Assembly: GCA_038199755.1 (NCBI GenBank)
Contig: JBBPYR010000176.1
Span: forward strand, 1-30,045
Length of the DNA stretch: 30,045 nt
Origin: JBBPYR01 sp038199755
Lineage (GTDB): Bacteria; Chloroflexota; Ktedonobacteria; Ktedonobacterales; Ktedonobacteraceae
Reading direction: 5' to 3'
Position 1 is the stretch's first letter. The number at the start of each line of letters is the position of its first letter. The translations under genes and the position numbers were made by a program. The notes beneath the pieces were generated by a model. That model was not told the DNA's origin and did not search any database. It was given only the letters and a program-made list of their open reading frames with translations. Shown here in pieces: positions 1 to 8,175 of this stretch.

Positions 1-37
1 CGAAGTGTACTTTCAGAAACGAAAGGAAGACCCGCAT

Positions 38-52
38 TGACTCATTGAGTCA
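38..52. repeat. Palindrome TGACTCA-T-TGAGTCA
   Basis: Two perfect 7-base arms surround one central base, about 70 bp upstream of the -35 box of the first gene. It could be an operator for that promoter. No regulator can be assigned. Confidence 0.4.
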
Positions 53-120
53 TTGACCATTGAATGCGAGAACAAGGGAACAGGAGGAAGGTAGCTCTTA
101 TCTCAGTCTCTTTTAGTGTC

Positions 121-148
121 TTGACAAAGTGGGCCACCATAGTATAAT
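121..148 (+). promoter_or_regulatory. Near-consensus sigma-70-type promoter
   Basis: TTGACA (121-126) and TATAAT (143-148) are both perfect consensus hexamers separated by 16 bp. A Shine-Dalgarno-like AGGAAGGA follows at about 155-162, directly ahead of the ATG at 170. This should be a strong constitutive promoter for the small membrane protein. Confidence 0.85.
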
Positions 149-169
149 GTATCTAGGAAGGAAACAATT

Positions 170-565
170 ATGCATGCACTTATTTGGGCAGTCATCATCA
201 TAGTCTTGGTCATAGTTGGATACATCGTATGGGTTCTCATTTGTGAACACATAGGAGAGATTCTCGAAATATGGACGGGATTTCTCATTGTGCATTTATT
301 GCCAGTCGGCATAATAATGTTTGTGCATAGTTATATAAAGGATGATATTGCTCAAATGCTAATTGCACTCATACTTATTGCCGGAGGGTCGATGATTTGG
401 ATAGTGGGAACTATGTTGATTGGTATACGGGAGACACTAAAAGTTGGGGGATTAGTCATGCTAATAACCCTTCTGGTAGATGTTACTATAGTTGGTCTAA
501 CTGAATTATATTGTTTATCGAGAGGTGTTAACATTATCTTTGTTATTCTCGATTCGTTACAATAA
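170..565 (+). CDS. Small multi-pass membrane protein, unknown function
   Basis: A 131-residue protein, mostly hydrophobic, with about four predicted membrane helices: residues 4-24, 35-52, 64-85 and 93-111. The loops are short and contain few charges. The start is well supported by a perfect -35/-10 promoter and a good ribosome site. I recognise no family. It converges with the OLD-type nuclease gene on the other strand, with a terminator-like hairpin between them, so the two are not co-transcribed. A small membrane protein next to a candidate defence nuclease is suggestive but not evidence of a joint role. Confidence 0.75.
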   Translation: MHALIWAVIIIVLVIVGYIVWVLICEHIGEILEIWTGFLIVHLLPVGIIMFVHSYIKDDIAQMLIALILIAGGSMIWIVGTMLIGIRETLKVGGLVMLITLLVDVTIVGLTELYCLSRGVNIIFVILDSLQ

Positions 566-583
566 CGCAAAGAAAATTAAGTA

Positions 584-609
584 GGACGGCTAATTGAACC
601 GCCCTATTT
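584..609. terminator. Probable terminator after the membrane protein
   Basis: The segment around 584-608 can pair TAGGxCGG with CCGxCCTA, with one mismatch and a loop of about 9 nt, and is followed by TATTTC. It lies just after the stop at 565. About 160 bp from here to 769 hold no supported gene. Confidence 0.45.
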
Positions 610-768
610 CATTCTTCCCCAGCCACGAAACCACTCTTCTTGTCGTGTATTGTTTATTGTACGACGTAACAAATCCCCTCTTGAGCCTAGCACCTCTTAC
701 AAATCTAGGCCGAGAGTGGGAAAAATGAAGTGTTATAGGACATTTCGTGAAATTAAAAAAATCCATAC

Positions 769-2304
769 TTAAGAGGGACAAAGTATTATCTCTATCGACC
801 TTAATAATAGGATTACCTCACCTGCTGATTGTTCAAATTCGTCTCGCGCTCTCTGTTGATCTTCTTGGATGTATTTCAACACTTCACTAAGCAACGCCGT
901 CTTCTCCGCTTGTTTATGTTGTCCATCAGGTTTTTGTAAGATATGCTTAGCCTTATCTTGAAAAGCCTCTGGGTAGTATTCTTCAAAATCGTCTTTTGAA
1001 AATATGTGAAATTGTTCTTCGCGCCAGCTATCAGGTTTACCCTTAATGTATTTTTCTTTCAATGCCTTTATAACTTCATGGCCTCTTTTACCATTATCTA
1101 CAACTACCCAAGCTTTATTTCGATAGGTGCGAGCTAAATGGGCGTATAAGAAAAGCTTGTTAAAGTCCTCAAACTTTACTGGCACTTTGTCTATGCCTCT
1201 TGCCGCAATTGTTCTCAGATATCCTTTTAGTCTAGGAGCAAATTGGGGTATAAGAAAATCATTGATTATTCGTTCGGCAGATGCTTCCTCTAAGATAAGC
1301 CAACCCTTCCACGCATATAAATCAGTCATTTCATAGCCCAAATCCTCTAAAATTGCTATGCGTTCCTCTGGGTCATCGCCGACTTCTCGATAGTTTGCGG
1401 TTGGTATCCTCTGTTCTTCATCACGGCTAATGTAGTGTATCTTACTCTTTTCAACCGACCCCAAGTACTGCATAACAATGTGCGAGTGTGTGGATATAAC
1501 GAACTGGTTCGTGTCGCACTTTTTGATAATTAAATCCAGTAAGTGTTTCAACGCCTTTGGATGGATATCATTTTCAGGCTCCTCGATTAGAAATAACTTA
1601 TTGTCTGCTAGACAAAGATCATTAATTAACGCCAGCAGATGCGGTATCCCCTCTCCCATTGCTGTTATAGGTATGCTGCCATGCTTGCCAACAGGAGTAC
1701 CAACAATTTGACCATTTGGTATTGCAACCGTTGACAAAGAAAAGCCAATGATGCCTTTACAGGCGGCTTCATATTCTGCGTTAAGTTCATAATGCTGATC
1801 GGAAATGCGACTAATTTTTGCAGGAAGATATTGAAAGTTCTCAACAATAGCATTCTGTATGTCACTGTTTACGCTGGTAGTATAGCCTACTACCTTTCTC
1901 TTTGCTAAGAACGGGTAAATAAAGTTATCTGGTTCCGTTTTAGAAAGTGCTCCTGCGCCAGCAGATCCTCCCTGGGGATTTATAACAATCATATTACTAA
2001 TACCATTAGTGCCGAGGACAAAATGCACCTTCGGAATATAACCATTATGTTGGTGATAGGCTGTAATATAGCGTTCTTCGTTAAAATCTTCCAAGCCTAA
2101 GATAACTTTTCCTTCACTGGCCCCTTTTCTTATATCACCACCGGTTAGTACTGATTGGTTCTGTAGTAAATAAAGTGCATTTATAATCACTGATTTCCCT
2201 GAATTATTCGGTCCAATAAGAATATTTATCCGCTTATCGAGGTTAATAACACCCGAATCTGCAAAGCTCTTCACATTGTTTATCACAATACTTGATGCCC
2301 ACAT
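769..2304 (-). CDS. OLD-family ATP-dependent nuclease (AAA ATPase + TOPRIM), class 1-like
   Basis: A 511-residue protein with an SMC/ABC-type ATPase followed by a TOPRIM nuclease domain. Visible motifs: Walker A GPNNSGKS (31-38), signature-like GEGIPHLL, Walker B LFLIEEPEND (237-246), and the switch histidine in STHSH. The C-terminal TOPRIM domain has LILEEASAERI in place of the usual EG-S-E motif and VVVDNGKRG in place of the DxD region. OLD proteins cut DNA with metal ions and several act in anti-phage defence; GajA of Gabija is a class 2 member with a UvrD-like partner. No helicase gene is next to it here, so it resembles stand-alone class 1. The ATG at 2304 was chosen because GGAG precedes it by 10 nt; a GTG at 2358 would add 18 residues. 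Confidence 0.8.
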   Translation of the reverse strand: MWASSIVINNVKSFADSGVINLDKRINILIGPNNSGKSVIINALYLLQNQSVLTGGDIRKGASEGKVILGLEDFNEERYITAYHQHNGYIPKVHFVLGTNGISNMIVINPQGGSAGAGALSKTEPDNFIYPFLAKRKVVGYTTSVNSDIQNAIVENFQYLPAKISRISDQHYELNAEYEAACKGIIGFSLSTVAIPNGQIVGTPVGKHGSIPITAMGEGIPHLLALINDLCLADNKLFLIEEPENDIHPKALKHLLDLIIKKCDTNQFVISTHSHIVMQYLGSVEKSKIHYISRDEEQRIPTANYREVGDDPEERIAILEDLGYEMTDLYAWKGWLILEEASAERIINDFLIPQFAPRLKGYLRTIAARGIDKVPVKFEDFNKLFLYAHLARTYRNKAWVVVDNGKRGHEVIKALKEKYIKGKPDSWREEQFHIFSKDDFEEYYPEAFQDKAKHILQKPDGQHKQAEKTALLSEVLKYIQEDQQRARDEFEQSAGEVILLLRSIEIILCPS

Positions 2305-2422
2305 AGCCCATTTACTCCAAAAAATTAGTATGCTTACATTAGTTTCGCTATTATACACCTTATAACTGCTTCTTGTTGTGTTATAGGAAATATGGGAAGC
2401 TGCTATCCTTTCATCTAGTGCT

Positions 2423-2440
2423 AGTGCAACAAGTGCAACA
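2423..2440 (+). repeat. Tandem 9-bp repeat AGTGCAACA x2
   Basis: Two exact adjacent copies of AGTGCAACA sit ten bases upstream of the -35 box of the HTH-parA-RHH cassette, with a partial CTAGTG motif before them. This is a plausible operator for the cassette's own HTH or RHH protein. Confidence 0.45.
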
Positions 2441-2449
2441 AATTCTCTA

Positions 2450-2478
2450 TTGACAATTTACCTCTAACTTTATATTGT
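2450..2478 (+). promoter_or_regulatory. Promoter of the partition cassette
   Basis: A consensus TTGACA at 2450-2455 is followed by TATATT (2471-2476) or TATTGT (2473-2478) at 15 or 17 bp. The predicted transcription start falls at or within a few bases of the ATG at 2485, and no ribosome site is visible, so the first gene may be translated from a leaderless mRNA. Confidence 0.6.
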
Positions 2479-2484
2479 AGAGAT

Positions 2485-2664
2485 ATGAAGGTATATCTTA
2501 ATGCTTCCGAAGCAGCACGTATTTTAAACGTAGACCGCGCAACAGTTGCAAGATGGATTAAGAAAGGAGCCATAAAAGGCGTTATACGTCCAGAAAATAC
2601 TCAACAGTGGCGTATACCTATGTCCTCATGTGAGGAACTACTAAAACAATATGAAAGTCGTTAG
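2485..2664 (+). CDS. Small excisionase/MerR-type helix-turn-helix protein
   Basis: A 59-residue protein with the layout of helix_turn_helix_17/excisionase proteins: Y-L-N-A-S-E-A-A-R-I-L, then a recognition helix with A-T-V-A-R-W-I-K-K-G, and a final W-R-I-P beta strand. It overlaps the parA start by 14 nt, so translation is probably coupled. A role as repressor of the cassette or as a DNA-binding partition component is likely (inference). Two similar proteins occur at 11,018 and 24,689. The start was chosen as the first ATG, almost at the predicted transcription start. Confidence 0.75.
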   Translation: MKVYLNASEAARILNVDRATVARWIKKGAIKGVIRPENTQQWRIPMSSCEELLKQYESR

Positions 2665-3406
2665 CTTCTCTATTTTTAAGGGTGGTACAGGTAAGACAAC
2701 GAGCACAGTTAATACTGCTGCTTCTCTCGTGAAGAAAGGTAAAAGAGTTTTACTCGTTGACCTCGACCAACAAGCTAGCGCAACGCGTTATCTTGATCTT
2801 GACCCCGATCAATCACCTAACCTTTACGATGTTTTTATAGGAACCAAGCCAGCACAATTAGCAGTACGTAAATCAAAATTTAATATTGATGTGCTTGCCT
2901 CCCATATTCTCCTTGCTGCCATTGAAGAAGCCTTAGAACCAGGAGACGAATTTAAGCTTATGGAAATACTCAATCCTTTGAAACCTAGTTATGACTATAT
3001 TCTTGTTGATACCCCCCCAGGAAAAGCTATGTTGACCTTTAATGGCCTTGCTGCTGCTGATTTAATTATTATCCCCGCATCTGCCGAACGGATGGCAGTT
3101 GATGGTGTTGCTGATCTCATAACGCATGTACAGCGTATCATGTGGAATAAATATTCCCTATCACACCAGGAGCTACGTATACTCTTTACCATGTACCGAT
3201 CAACCACCTCTCAGTCACCCGCGATTGTAGCAAACGCTCGAAAAATATGGAGAGATAATATTCTAACAGTCAAAATTCCCCATACTACCGCGTTTAGCAA
3301 ATCTTATGACCAGAAGACCCCTCTTCCAATGCTAGAGCCAAAACATCCTGGTACGATTGCCTATGATGTCTTTGCTGAGTGGTTAATAAACTATGAAAAC
3401 GCCTAG
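2651..3406 (+). CDS. parA: ParA-family partition ATPase (short, type Ib)
   Basis: A 251-residue MinD/ParA ATPase with deviant Walker A KGGTGKTT (10-17), VDLDQQ (37-42) and Walker B-like YILVDTPPG (about 117-125). It lacks the N-terminal HTH extension of type Ia ParA, as in the ParF subgroup. ParA proteins move plasmid or chromosome copies to daughter cells by ATP-driven patterning on the nucleoid. It sits between an HTH gene (14-nt overlap) and an RHH gene (14-nt overlap), forming a tight three-gene operon. The downstream RHH protein and 8-bp-phased repeats fit a ParF-ParG-parS arrangement. This argues that E1 spends time as a replicating circle. Confidence 0.9.
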   Translation: MKVVSFSIFKGGTGKTTSTVNTAASLVKKGKRVLLVDLDQQASATRYLDLDPDQSPNLYDVFIGTKPAQLAVRKSKFNIDVLASHILLAAIEEALEPGDEFKLMEILNPLKPSYDYILVDTPPGKAMLTFNGLAAADLIIIPASAERMAVDGVADLITHVQRIMWNKYSLSHQELRILFTMYRSTTSQSPAIVANARKIWRDNILTVKIPHTTAFSKSYDQKTPLPMLEPKHPGTIAYDVFAEWLINYENA

Positions 3407-3725
3407 AGTCAACGACTTTGACCCAAATGCTAAATCAATCCCCACTCTTTGGTCTCCTATGGATAAATTCCCTACAATCCAAAAGCCGAGACTACCACAA
3501 GAAAATAATTCACTACCGCCCGAACGGACGAACGCCCCGTCGCCCGAACGCTCTATCGTTCGCCGAATAATAACCCGCAATTCTTTTGAAATATATGAAG
3601 ATCAGATGGACAGCTTACGTCGTGCAGCGTATGAGGAGAAAATGCAAGGTGGAATGGGAAGTATGAGCAAAATGGTAAGAGAGGCAATCGACAAATATTT
3701 TAACGATAAAAAAACGGAAAAATAG
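3393..3725 (+). CDS. ParG-like ribbon-helix-helix DNA-binding protein
   Basis: A 110-residue protein. Residues 1-60 are proline-rich and probably disordered, with several arginines. Residues 62-106 look like a ribbon-helix-helix dimerisation unit: R-N-S-F-E-I-Y as the strand, then two helices ending A-I-D-K-Y-F. In ParG-type proteins a flexible tail stimulates the ParA ATPase and the RHH binds the centromere. It overlaps the parA end by 14 nt. Its own coding sequence contains four CGAACG motifs, and three more follow directly after the stop codon. The family assignment rests on layout, not on close sequence recognition. Confidence 0.7.
   Translation: MKTPRVNDFDPNAKSIPTLWSPMDKFPTIQKPRLPQENNSLPPERTNAPSPERSIVRRIITRNSFEIYEDQMDSLRRAAYEEKMQGGMGSMSKMVREAIDKYFNDKKTEK
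3521..3562. repeat. CGAACG iterons inside the RHH gene
   Basis: CGAACG occurs at 3521, 3529 and 3545, steps of 8 and 16 bp, and inverted (CGTTCG) at 3557. They share the 8-bp phase of the array after the gene. They encode part of the disordered tail, so selection on DNA rather than on protein may shape this stretch. Confidence 0.55.
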
Positions 3726-3727
3726 AC

Positions 3728-3749
3728 CGAACGGGCGAACGCTCGAACG
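3728..3749 (+). repeat. CGAACG octamer iterons, candidate parS/operator
   Basis: Three direct copies of CGAACG start at 3728, 3736 and 3744, exactly 8 bp apart, beginning 2 bp after the RHH stop codon. RHH partition proteins bind short direct repeats with a 7-8 bp period. This is the best centromere or autorepression site candidate in E1. Confidence 0.6.
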
Positions 3750-4909
3750 ATGCATCGCTCGTGGCATCGTAGCAACGGGACTAGACAACAATAAATAGTA
3801 ATGTTATCAATAGATGTGCTTAGAATAGAAGCACACAAAAAACGGTCACAAACAACCGTGAGAGTTATCTATAACCGTCTTTCAATATAAGCAATTGGAG
3901 CGTAACAAAACCTCTCGTAAGTTGTCAAGGCCGAAAGAGATTTTTTTATGAGTTGCCCAACCATATCACACTACCCCCAAGAAAATCAGAGTATATATAT
4001 CTACCTCGCCATGAGATACAGCAACCGCCGTTCCCACACGTAAGTGTGGTTTCGTGGAGAATAAACGGAGCGTAGTAATACGCACTACGAAAGTAGTCTA
4101 GCTGGCCTGGAAACTTTGACGCGGAAAACCTCAGTGCAAACGGGTTGACAGTATGTCAACTAGGGGAGTAGGGGAGAGCCTTACTATCCTGAGTCACTTC
4201 ACCGACAAAGCCGCAGGAGTCGAATACAAAAATGGTGAGTAAAATTTCGACGCTTGCGTCGGTAAGCAGAGCAATAGGAAACGGAGAGAAGCAACAGGGG
4301 AATAGGGAGCCTCTGAGGGGGACTAAGGGGGTTAGATTTGTCGTGGGAAAATAACACCTATTCGACTGCATTACCAGTAGGTGATGGAACAGGTGTTGAT
4401 ACTATTGAACATATACATATTCGCCCCACTCCCATTTAGCTTAATACGCGGGCGCAGTCGAGTTCACCGCTTCGCTAATTTCCGCTCAAAAACAGTTTCC
4501 CAAACCGTTTTTCTAAGCTGCAATTTGCCCTCGACTGCGCCCGCTCACTTCCCTATTGCCGACAGTTTCTCGTCGGACTCATGCTTCGTCCGACCAATTG
4601 CCTACGCAATTGCCACCCACACAGGCTACAGGAACCCTGCACCCATACCCTGTGTTTTCCCAACCACCCGTACTTGCAGCACACATTTCATCCTCGAACA
4701 TACTCACTGTCCACACTCTCTATCGAGCCAAATAGCCATAAAAAATCGACTATGCACAGTATAGCCGATCATCAATTTCAATGCTTTTTGTCACCAACTC
4801 TCGTCTCCTTGCTTGTCTTTATTCACACATTCGCTATACTCGCTCATTCCCTCATGCATCCTCACAATGAGACAACTACCCACATCGCAGTGCGCGACAG
4901 CAGCGATGC
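3750..4909. other. 1.16-kb gene-free, hairpin-rich region (candidate origin or structured RNA)
   Basis: No reading frame here has a convincing start, ribosome site or recognisable protein. The region has many short perfect hairpins: CCACAC/GTGTGG (4034-4049), GTTGACA/TGTCAAC (4144-4160), CGACGC/GCGTCG (4248-4261), the large inverted repeat 4448-4544, GTCGGAC/GTCCGAC (4572-4594) and CAATTGC/GCAATTG (4595-4612). It lies between the partition cassette and the Replic_Relax gene, where a replication or transfer origin would be expected. I recognise no known RNA family. Confidence 0.5.
4448..4544. repeat. Large 15-bp inverted repeat with nested inner hairpin
   Basis: GCGGGCGCAGTCGAG (4448-4462) is exactly mirrored at 4530-4544. 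Between the arms, AAAAACAGTTT pairs with AAACCGTTTTT except for one mismatch, giving a cruciform-like double hairpin of 97 nt. No T-run follows, so it is not a simple terminator. Candidates are a single-strand origin, an oriT-like site or a structured RNA. Confidence 0.6.
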
Positions 4910-5857
4910 CTACATTCGAGACCCAGCACTTATCATCATTGTTGGTTTCGTACTAAACGGTGTATACCAGACAGGAGAAAGATATAGTTCCTCACCATTC
5001 ACAACAGCAGGTTTATCAGGAGCAGCAGTAAAGACAAACATGTCAGTCCAGAAGTGTGGTTCTTTTGTTGCTTTCAGTTCAGCTTCAGTCCATGTTTGTA
5101 ATTCTTCCCGCCGTTTCTCCCCACCATTAAAATTGATAAAGCCGACGGTTGGATTTTTTGTCCCAAACCGTGTTACGCATTCACCACTTTTGACAAATTC
5201 TAAAAATGCTCGTACCTTCTGCCGTATTTTCCGTTGCCCTTCGGTATTGAGGTCAATTTCAACAAACATGCAGCAACGATAGGGCTTTTCCCGCTCTGGT
5301 TGCTGGATGCGAAAATCGAGAAACAGATCAGGAATAACTTTTATGGTTTCTTTCTCTCCTTTTCCCACGTCTGTTCGTTTCTCAGTAGTCACGACAATAG
5401 CCTTTTCCCTTTTGAGGTCTAGTTCATGCTTATATCCATAAAGCGCAATGGCAGGAAAGGATTTTTGTAGTGTTTCCGCAGCAATCAATACATCATTTAC
5501 CGCTAAGGTGTGGGGGAGAAAGGTTGATGCACTTTCCTTATCATCAAGGTGTCGAAAGCGGGGAGGCATATCAAGCCCTTGTTTTTTGAGATAGTTAAAA
5601 CCATCTAAATCAAGGGTATATAATTTGGGAAGAGAGCCGACTGGCGTTGTTCTGTGCAAATAGCGAACGGTTAAATACTCTGCTTTTTCTAATGCATGGA
5701 GCAGTTTTCGTACATCGGCGAGTGACCCTTGACTGTAGAGTAAGCGGGTGACTTGCTCAGCAGTCATAATGTGATGGTGAAAAATTGCGGTGAGAATACG
5801 GGTGTGATGTGGTTTTATTGCAAAGACTTGTTTTTCTTCTGTTTGTTGTCTTTTCAT
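4910..5857 (-). CDS. Replic_Relax family (replication-relaxation) winged-helix protein
   Basis: A 315-residue protein. Residues 18-100 form a winged-helix-like unit with the family pattern: H-H-T-R-I-L, then M-T-A-E-Q-V-T-R-L-L, then L-Y-T-L-D-L-D-G-F-N-Y-L near the end of the wing. The second half is mixed alpha/beta with a P-D-L-F-L-D-F motif and F-V-E-I-D-L-N, as in PF13814-type proteins, which are linked to plasmid or ICE replication and transfer. The ATG at 5857 follows AAGGAAT; a longer frame to 5926 lacks a site. It is followed on the same side of E1 by the VirD4-like ATPase gene, a pairing common in mobile elements. The exact biochemical role of the family is not established. Confidence 0.75.
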   Translation of the reverse strand: MKRQQTEEKQVFAIKPHHTRILTAIFHHHIMTAEQVTRLLYSQGSLADVRKLLHALEKAEYLTVRYLHRTTPVGSLPKLYTLDLDGFNYLKKQGLDMPPRFRHLDDKESASTFLPHTLAVNDVLIAAETLQKSFPAIALYGYKHELDLKREKAIVVTTEKRTDVGKGEKETIKVIPDLFLDFRIQQPEREKPYRCCMFVEIDLNTEGQRKIRQKVRAFLEFVKSGECVTRFGTKNPTVGFINFNGGEKRREELQTWTEAELKATKEPHFWTDMFVFTAAPDKPAVVNGEELYLSPVWYTPFSTKPTMMISAGSRM

Positions 5858-5947
5858 TGTTATTCCTTCAATAACCGTATGCACTCCCATAGCACCTACC
5901 CTAGCAAACCAACACAAGAAAGGCAAGTATACAATTATCTTTTATCA

Positions 5948-5969
5948 CGTTGTAGTACCGTCTACAACG
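5948..5969. promoter_or_regulatory. Perfect operator-like palindrome upstream of Replic_Relax gene
   Basis: CGTTGTAG-N6-CTACAACG has perfect 8-bp arms. It lies about 90 bp upstream of the Replic_Relax start and 77 bp after the ATPase stop. On the minus strand a TATACT-like -10 lies just downstream (about 5926-5931), so a protein bound here would cover the promoter. CGTTG...CAACG half-sites recur in the palindrome at 10,955. Confidence 0.55.
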
Positions 5970-6045
5970 AATGATTTTTTCTAGTGCTTATGTTTTATCG
6001 ACTCATCAGTTTTTTTCGCCCTATGTGCCTCGTACAGCGTCAGAA

Positions 6046-8073
6046 CTACTCTTCCACATCTTCATATCGAGACCGTTTATTCTTTGGCGGCGCAATGGAT
6101 ACTTTATCAACGATATCGTTTTTATCGTCTGGTTTAGTAACGTCGATTGCTTGTTTTCGTTCTGCTTCGACTTCTTGATTATTCCGACAATATTTTTCCC
6201 ACGTTTGTTTTTGAATACCGCGTTTACGCTCCCAGAGTGCCGATCCACTTACATCAGAGGCAGGAATAGGAACTGGACGGATATGGTAGGTCTCTGCCCC
6301 TATACGAGCAATCGCAGTAAAATTTTCTAAGTGAGAAAGCGTGTTTGCAATATCGGCCTGAGTTGTTTTGGTATCTTCAGCAAGCGGTTCTTTGATAAGT
6401 GCTTCAAGAATAGCATCAAGTCTTGCCACAAAGCGTGTGTATGTTTTTTCGTGGCTGCTTATTGCTATTGCTTTTATTCTCTCTTCTGTATCAGCATTCT
6501 TTTTTGCATCTAACCATTCCTCAAATGACGCTTTTCCTTCAAAGTTCTTGACATACGCAAGAGTATAATAGTCGTCAAAGCGCATAAGCGGAGCGATTAG
6601 ACTAATGACACGAAGCCTGTTCTTTTCTGAGACATTTCTATCCCGCATCGTTTCATAGAGTAGCGTATCAAGGTGCTGTAGGAGTTCTTTTACCGCTTGC
6701 GGATTGTATGCTACTACACCCGCCCCAAAGTTATGCTCAGGAAGTACATCATATTTTCTTTGAACACCGGCATACTTTCCATACTCTTTCTCTGCTTTAT
6801 ACCTAATGTGTTGTTTACTTGCTTCTTCAAGACTACCTATAAAAGAATATGCCCATTCTCGTACTTGCATATTGGGATGAGAGAGTAACCGTTTGAAAAT
6901 ATTGTCGCGATAGATCGTTACTGGTTTCCCTTTTTGCAAATCAAGCGTACTAAATAGCGGAGCCAGCTTTTTACTATCATCCTCTGTTGTGCGAAACGCA
7001 ATAAGGGTGTGTGCTGTTGTCACAGCCTCCTGCATCTGGTCAAGGTCAAGCTGTTTTGTGTACTGATTTGCTACTATTTGCCGAGCTTTGTATTTTCTGG
7101 CCTGAGTAAACAGGTCGGCAAAATCAAGGGTAGAGAAGTTCTGAAACTCATCAACATAGAATGAAAAACCAGGACGCTCAGAACGAGGTTTATTTTCAAA
7201 TGAGAAGGTTGCACTATGAATGAGAGCAATAAGCATAGTCCCAATAAGGGTTGCCATCTCGCCGAGTGTTTTTATTGGTAGACGAATAAGGATAATTTCA
7301 TGGTGTTGCATAGCCGAGCGCAAATCCAATGTTGAGTGTTTTTGCCCGACAATATGTGTTATGACTGGCTTGTTTAAGAAATTATTGAGTCTTCTTCTGA
7401 GGGAGGCTGTTTCTTCAAGTTGTTTTGATGATGAAAGTGTACTATACCGTTGCCAATAGTCACGAAGATATATATTTTTTAGATTTCTGGTTAGACTTTC
7501 TCTAAATACCTCATCTGTCAAAAAACGGGGTATATCCAGCATGGTATGTCCTGGATTTTCTAAGAACACCAACGCTATATTTTCTAAGTACTCTTCAAGA
7601 AGCATCCGAGAGGCAACAGGAAAGAGCCTTTCAAATACATGAATAATCTTATCTGCTGCCTTACTAATACTTAGGTGTCCTGCTTGTGGATGTGTCGAAA
7701 AGAGGTTTATTCCAAAGGGATGCTTTACATCCTCTATATCTAACAAGTAGGTATCTTTTACTCTCTCTTCAGGCAGTTGGGTTATTATATGGTCTATTAA
7801 ATCACCATGTGGGTCGATGAGAATAACACCATAGCCCTTAGAAATATCTTGATAGACAAGTGACTCTAAAAAACTGCTTTTTCCTGTTCCCTGCACTCCA
7901 CATACATACATCCCACTCTCGCGCTTTTCATCATCAACGGTTATTGCGACTTCTGTAGTAATTTCCGTACCAAGCATAGTAAAAGCATTAGTAGGAGAGG
8001 AAGAGTGAACAGTCACTTTGAACCTCTTTCGCAGAAAAAATGATTTCAGAAACTGCATCATTGTATCATTCAA
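6046..8073 (-). CDS. VirD4/TraG-like (T4SS coupling protein-type) ATPase
   Basis: A 675-residue P-loop ATPase with Walker A GVQGTGKSS (59-67), Walker B VILIDPHGD (83-91), a second acidic motif FYVDEFQNF (about 310) and a Q-containing motif in R-Q-I-V-A-N-Q-Y-T-K-Q. This set is typical of the HerA/VirD4/TraG group, hexameric DNA pumps that hand DNA to a secretion channel in conjugation. No strong N-terminal membrane helices are visible, so it may be a soluble relative. The C-terminal 250 residues are charged and unassigned. It lies downstream of no relaxase, and no other T4SS genes are in view. No clear ribosome site is seen at 8073; an internal ATG pair at about 8061 is an alternative. Confidence 0.8.
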   Translation of the reverse strand: MNDTMMQFLKSFFLRKRFKVTVHSSSPTNAFTMLGTEITTEVAITVDDEKRESGMYVCGVQGTGKSSFLESLVYQDISKGYGVILIDPHGDLIDHIITQLPEERVKDTYLLDIEDVKHPFGINLFSTHPQAGHLSISKAADKIIHVFERLFPVASRMLLEEYLENIALVFLENPGHTMLDIPRFLTDEVFRESLTRNLKNIYLRDYWQRYSTLSSSKQLEETASLRRRLNNFLNKPVITHIVGQKHSTLDLRSAMQHHEIILIRLPIKTLGEMATLIGTMLIALIHSATFSFENKPRSERPGFSFYVDEFQNFSTLDFADLFTQARKYKARQIVANQYTKQLDLDQMQEAVTTAHTLIAFRTTEDDSKKLAPLFSTLDLQKGKPVTIYRDNIFKRLLSHPNMQVREWAYSFIGSLEEASKQHIRYKAEKEYGKYAGVQRKYDVLPEHNFGAGVVAYNPQAVKELLQHLDTLLYETMRDRNVSEKNRLRVISLIAPLMRFDDYYTLAYVKNFEGKASFEEWLDAKKNADTEERIKAIAISSHEKTYTRFVARLDAILEALIKEPLAEDTKTTQADIANTLSHLENFTAIARIGAETYHIRPVPIPASDVSGSALWERKRGIQKQTWEKYCRNNQEVEAERKQAIDVTKPDDKNDIVDKVSIAPPKNKRSRYEDVEE

Positions 8074-8133
8074 TCACAACAGCAGCAAAGCAAGTAAGCA
8101 TTGTTAAGTTTTTGTGATACTCATAAAAGGTTA

Positions 8134-8162
8134 TTGTCAAGCAAAAAAGATAAGAGTACACT
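8134..8162 (+). promoter_or_regulatory. Promoter of the 250-residue charged protein
   Basis: TTGTCA (8134-8139), 17 bp, TACACT (8157-8162). The transcript would start only a few bases before the ATG at 8176, and no ribosome site is visible, suggesting a very short or absent leader. Confidence 0.45.
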
Positions 8163-8175
8163 ACTATACGCTCAT

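Noticed and set aside
590..781. 63-codon minus-strand frame
   Set aside because: No ribosome site and overlaps the terminator hairpin of the first gene.
4381..5282. Two long plus-strand frames (127 and 233 codons)
   Set aside because: The first covers the hairpin region and the second partly runs antisense to the Replic_Relax gene; neither has a start site or familiar sequence.
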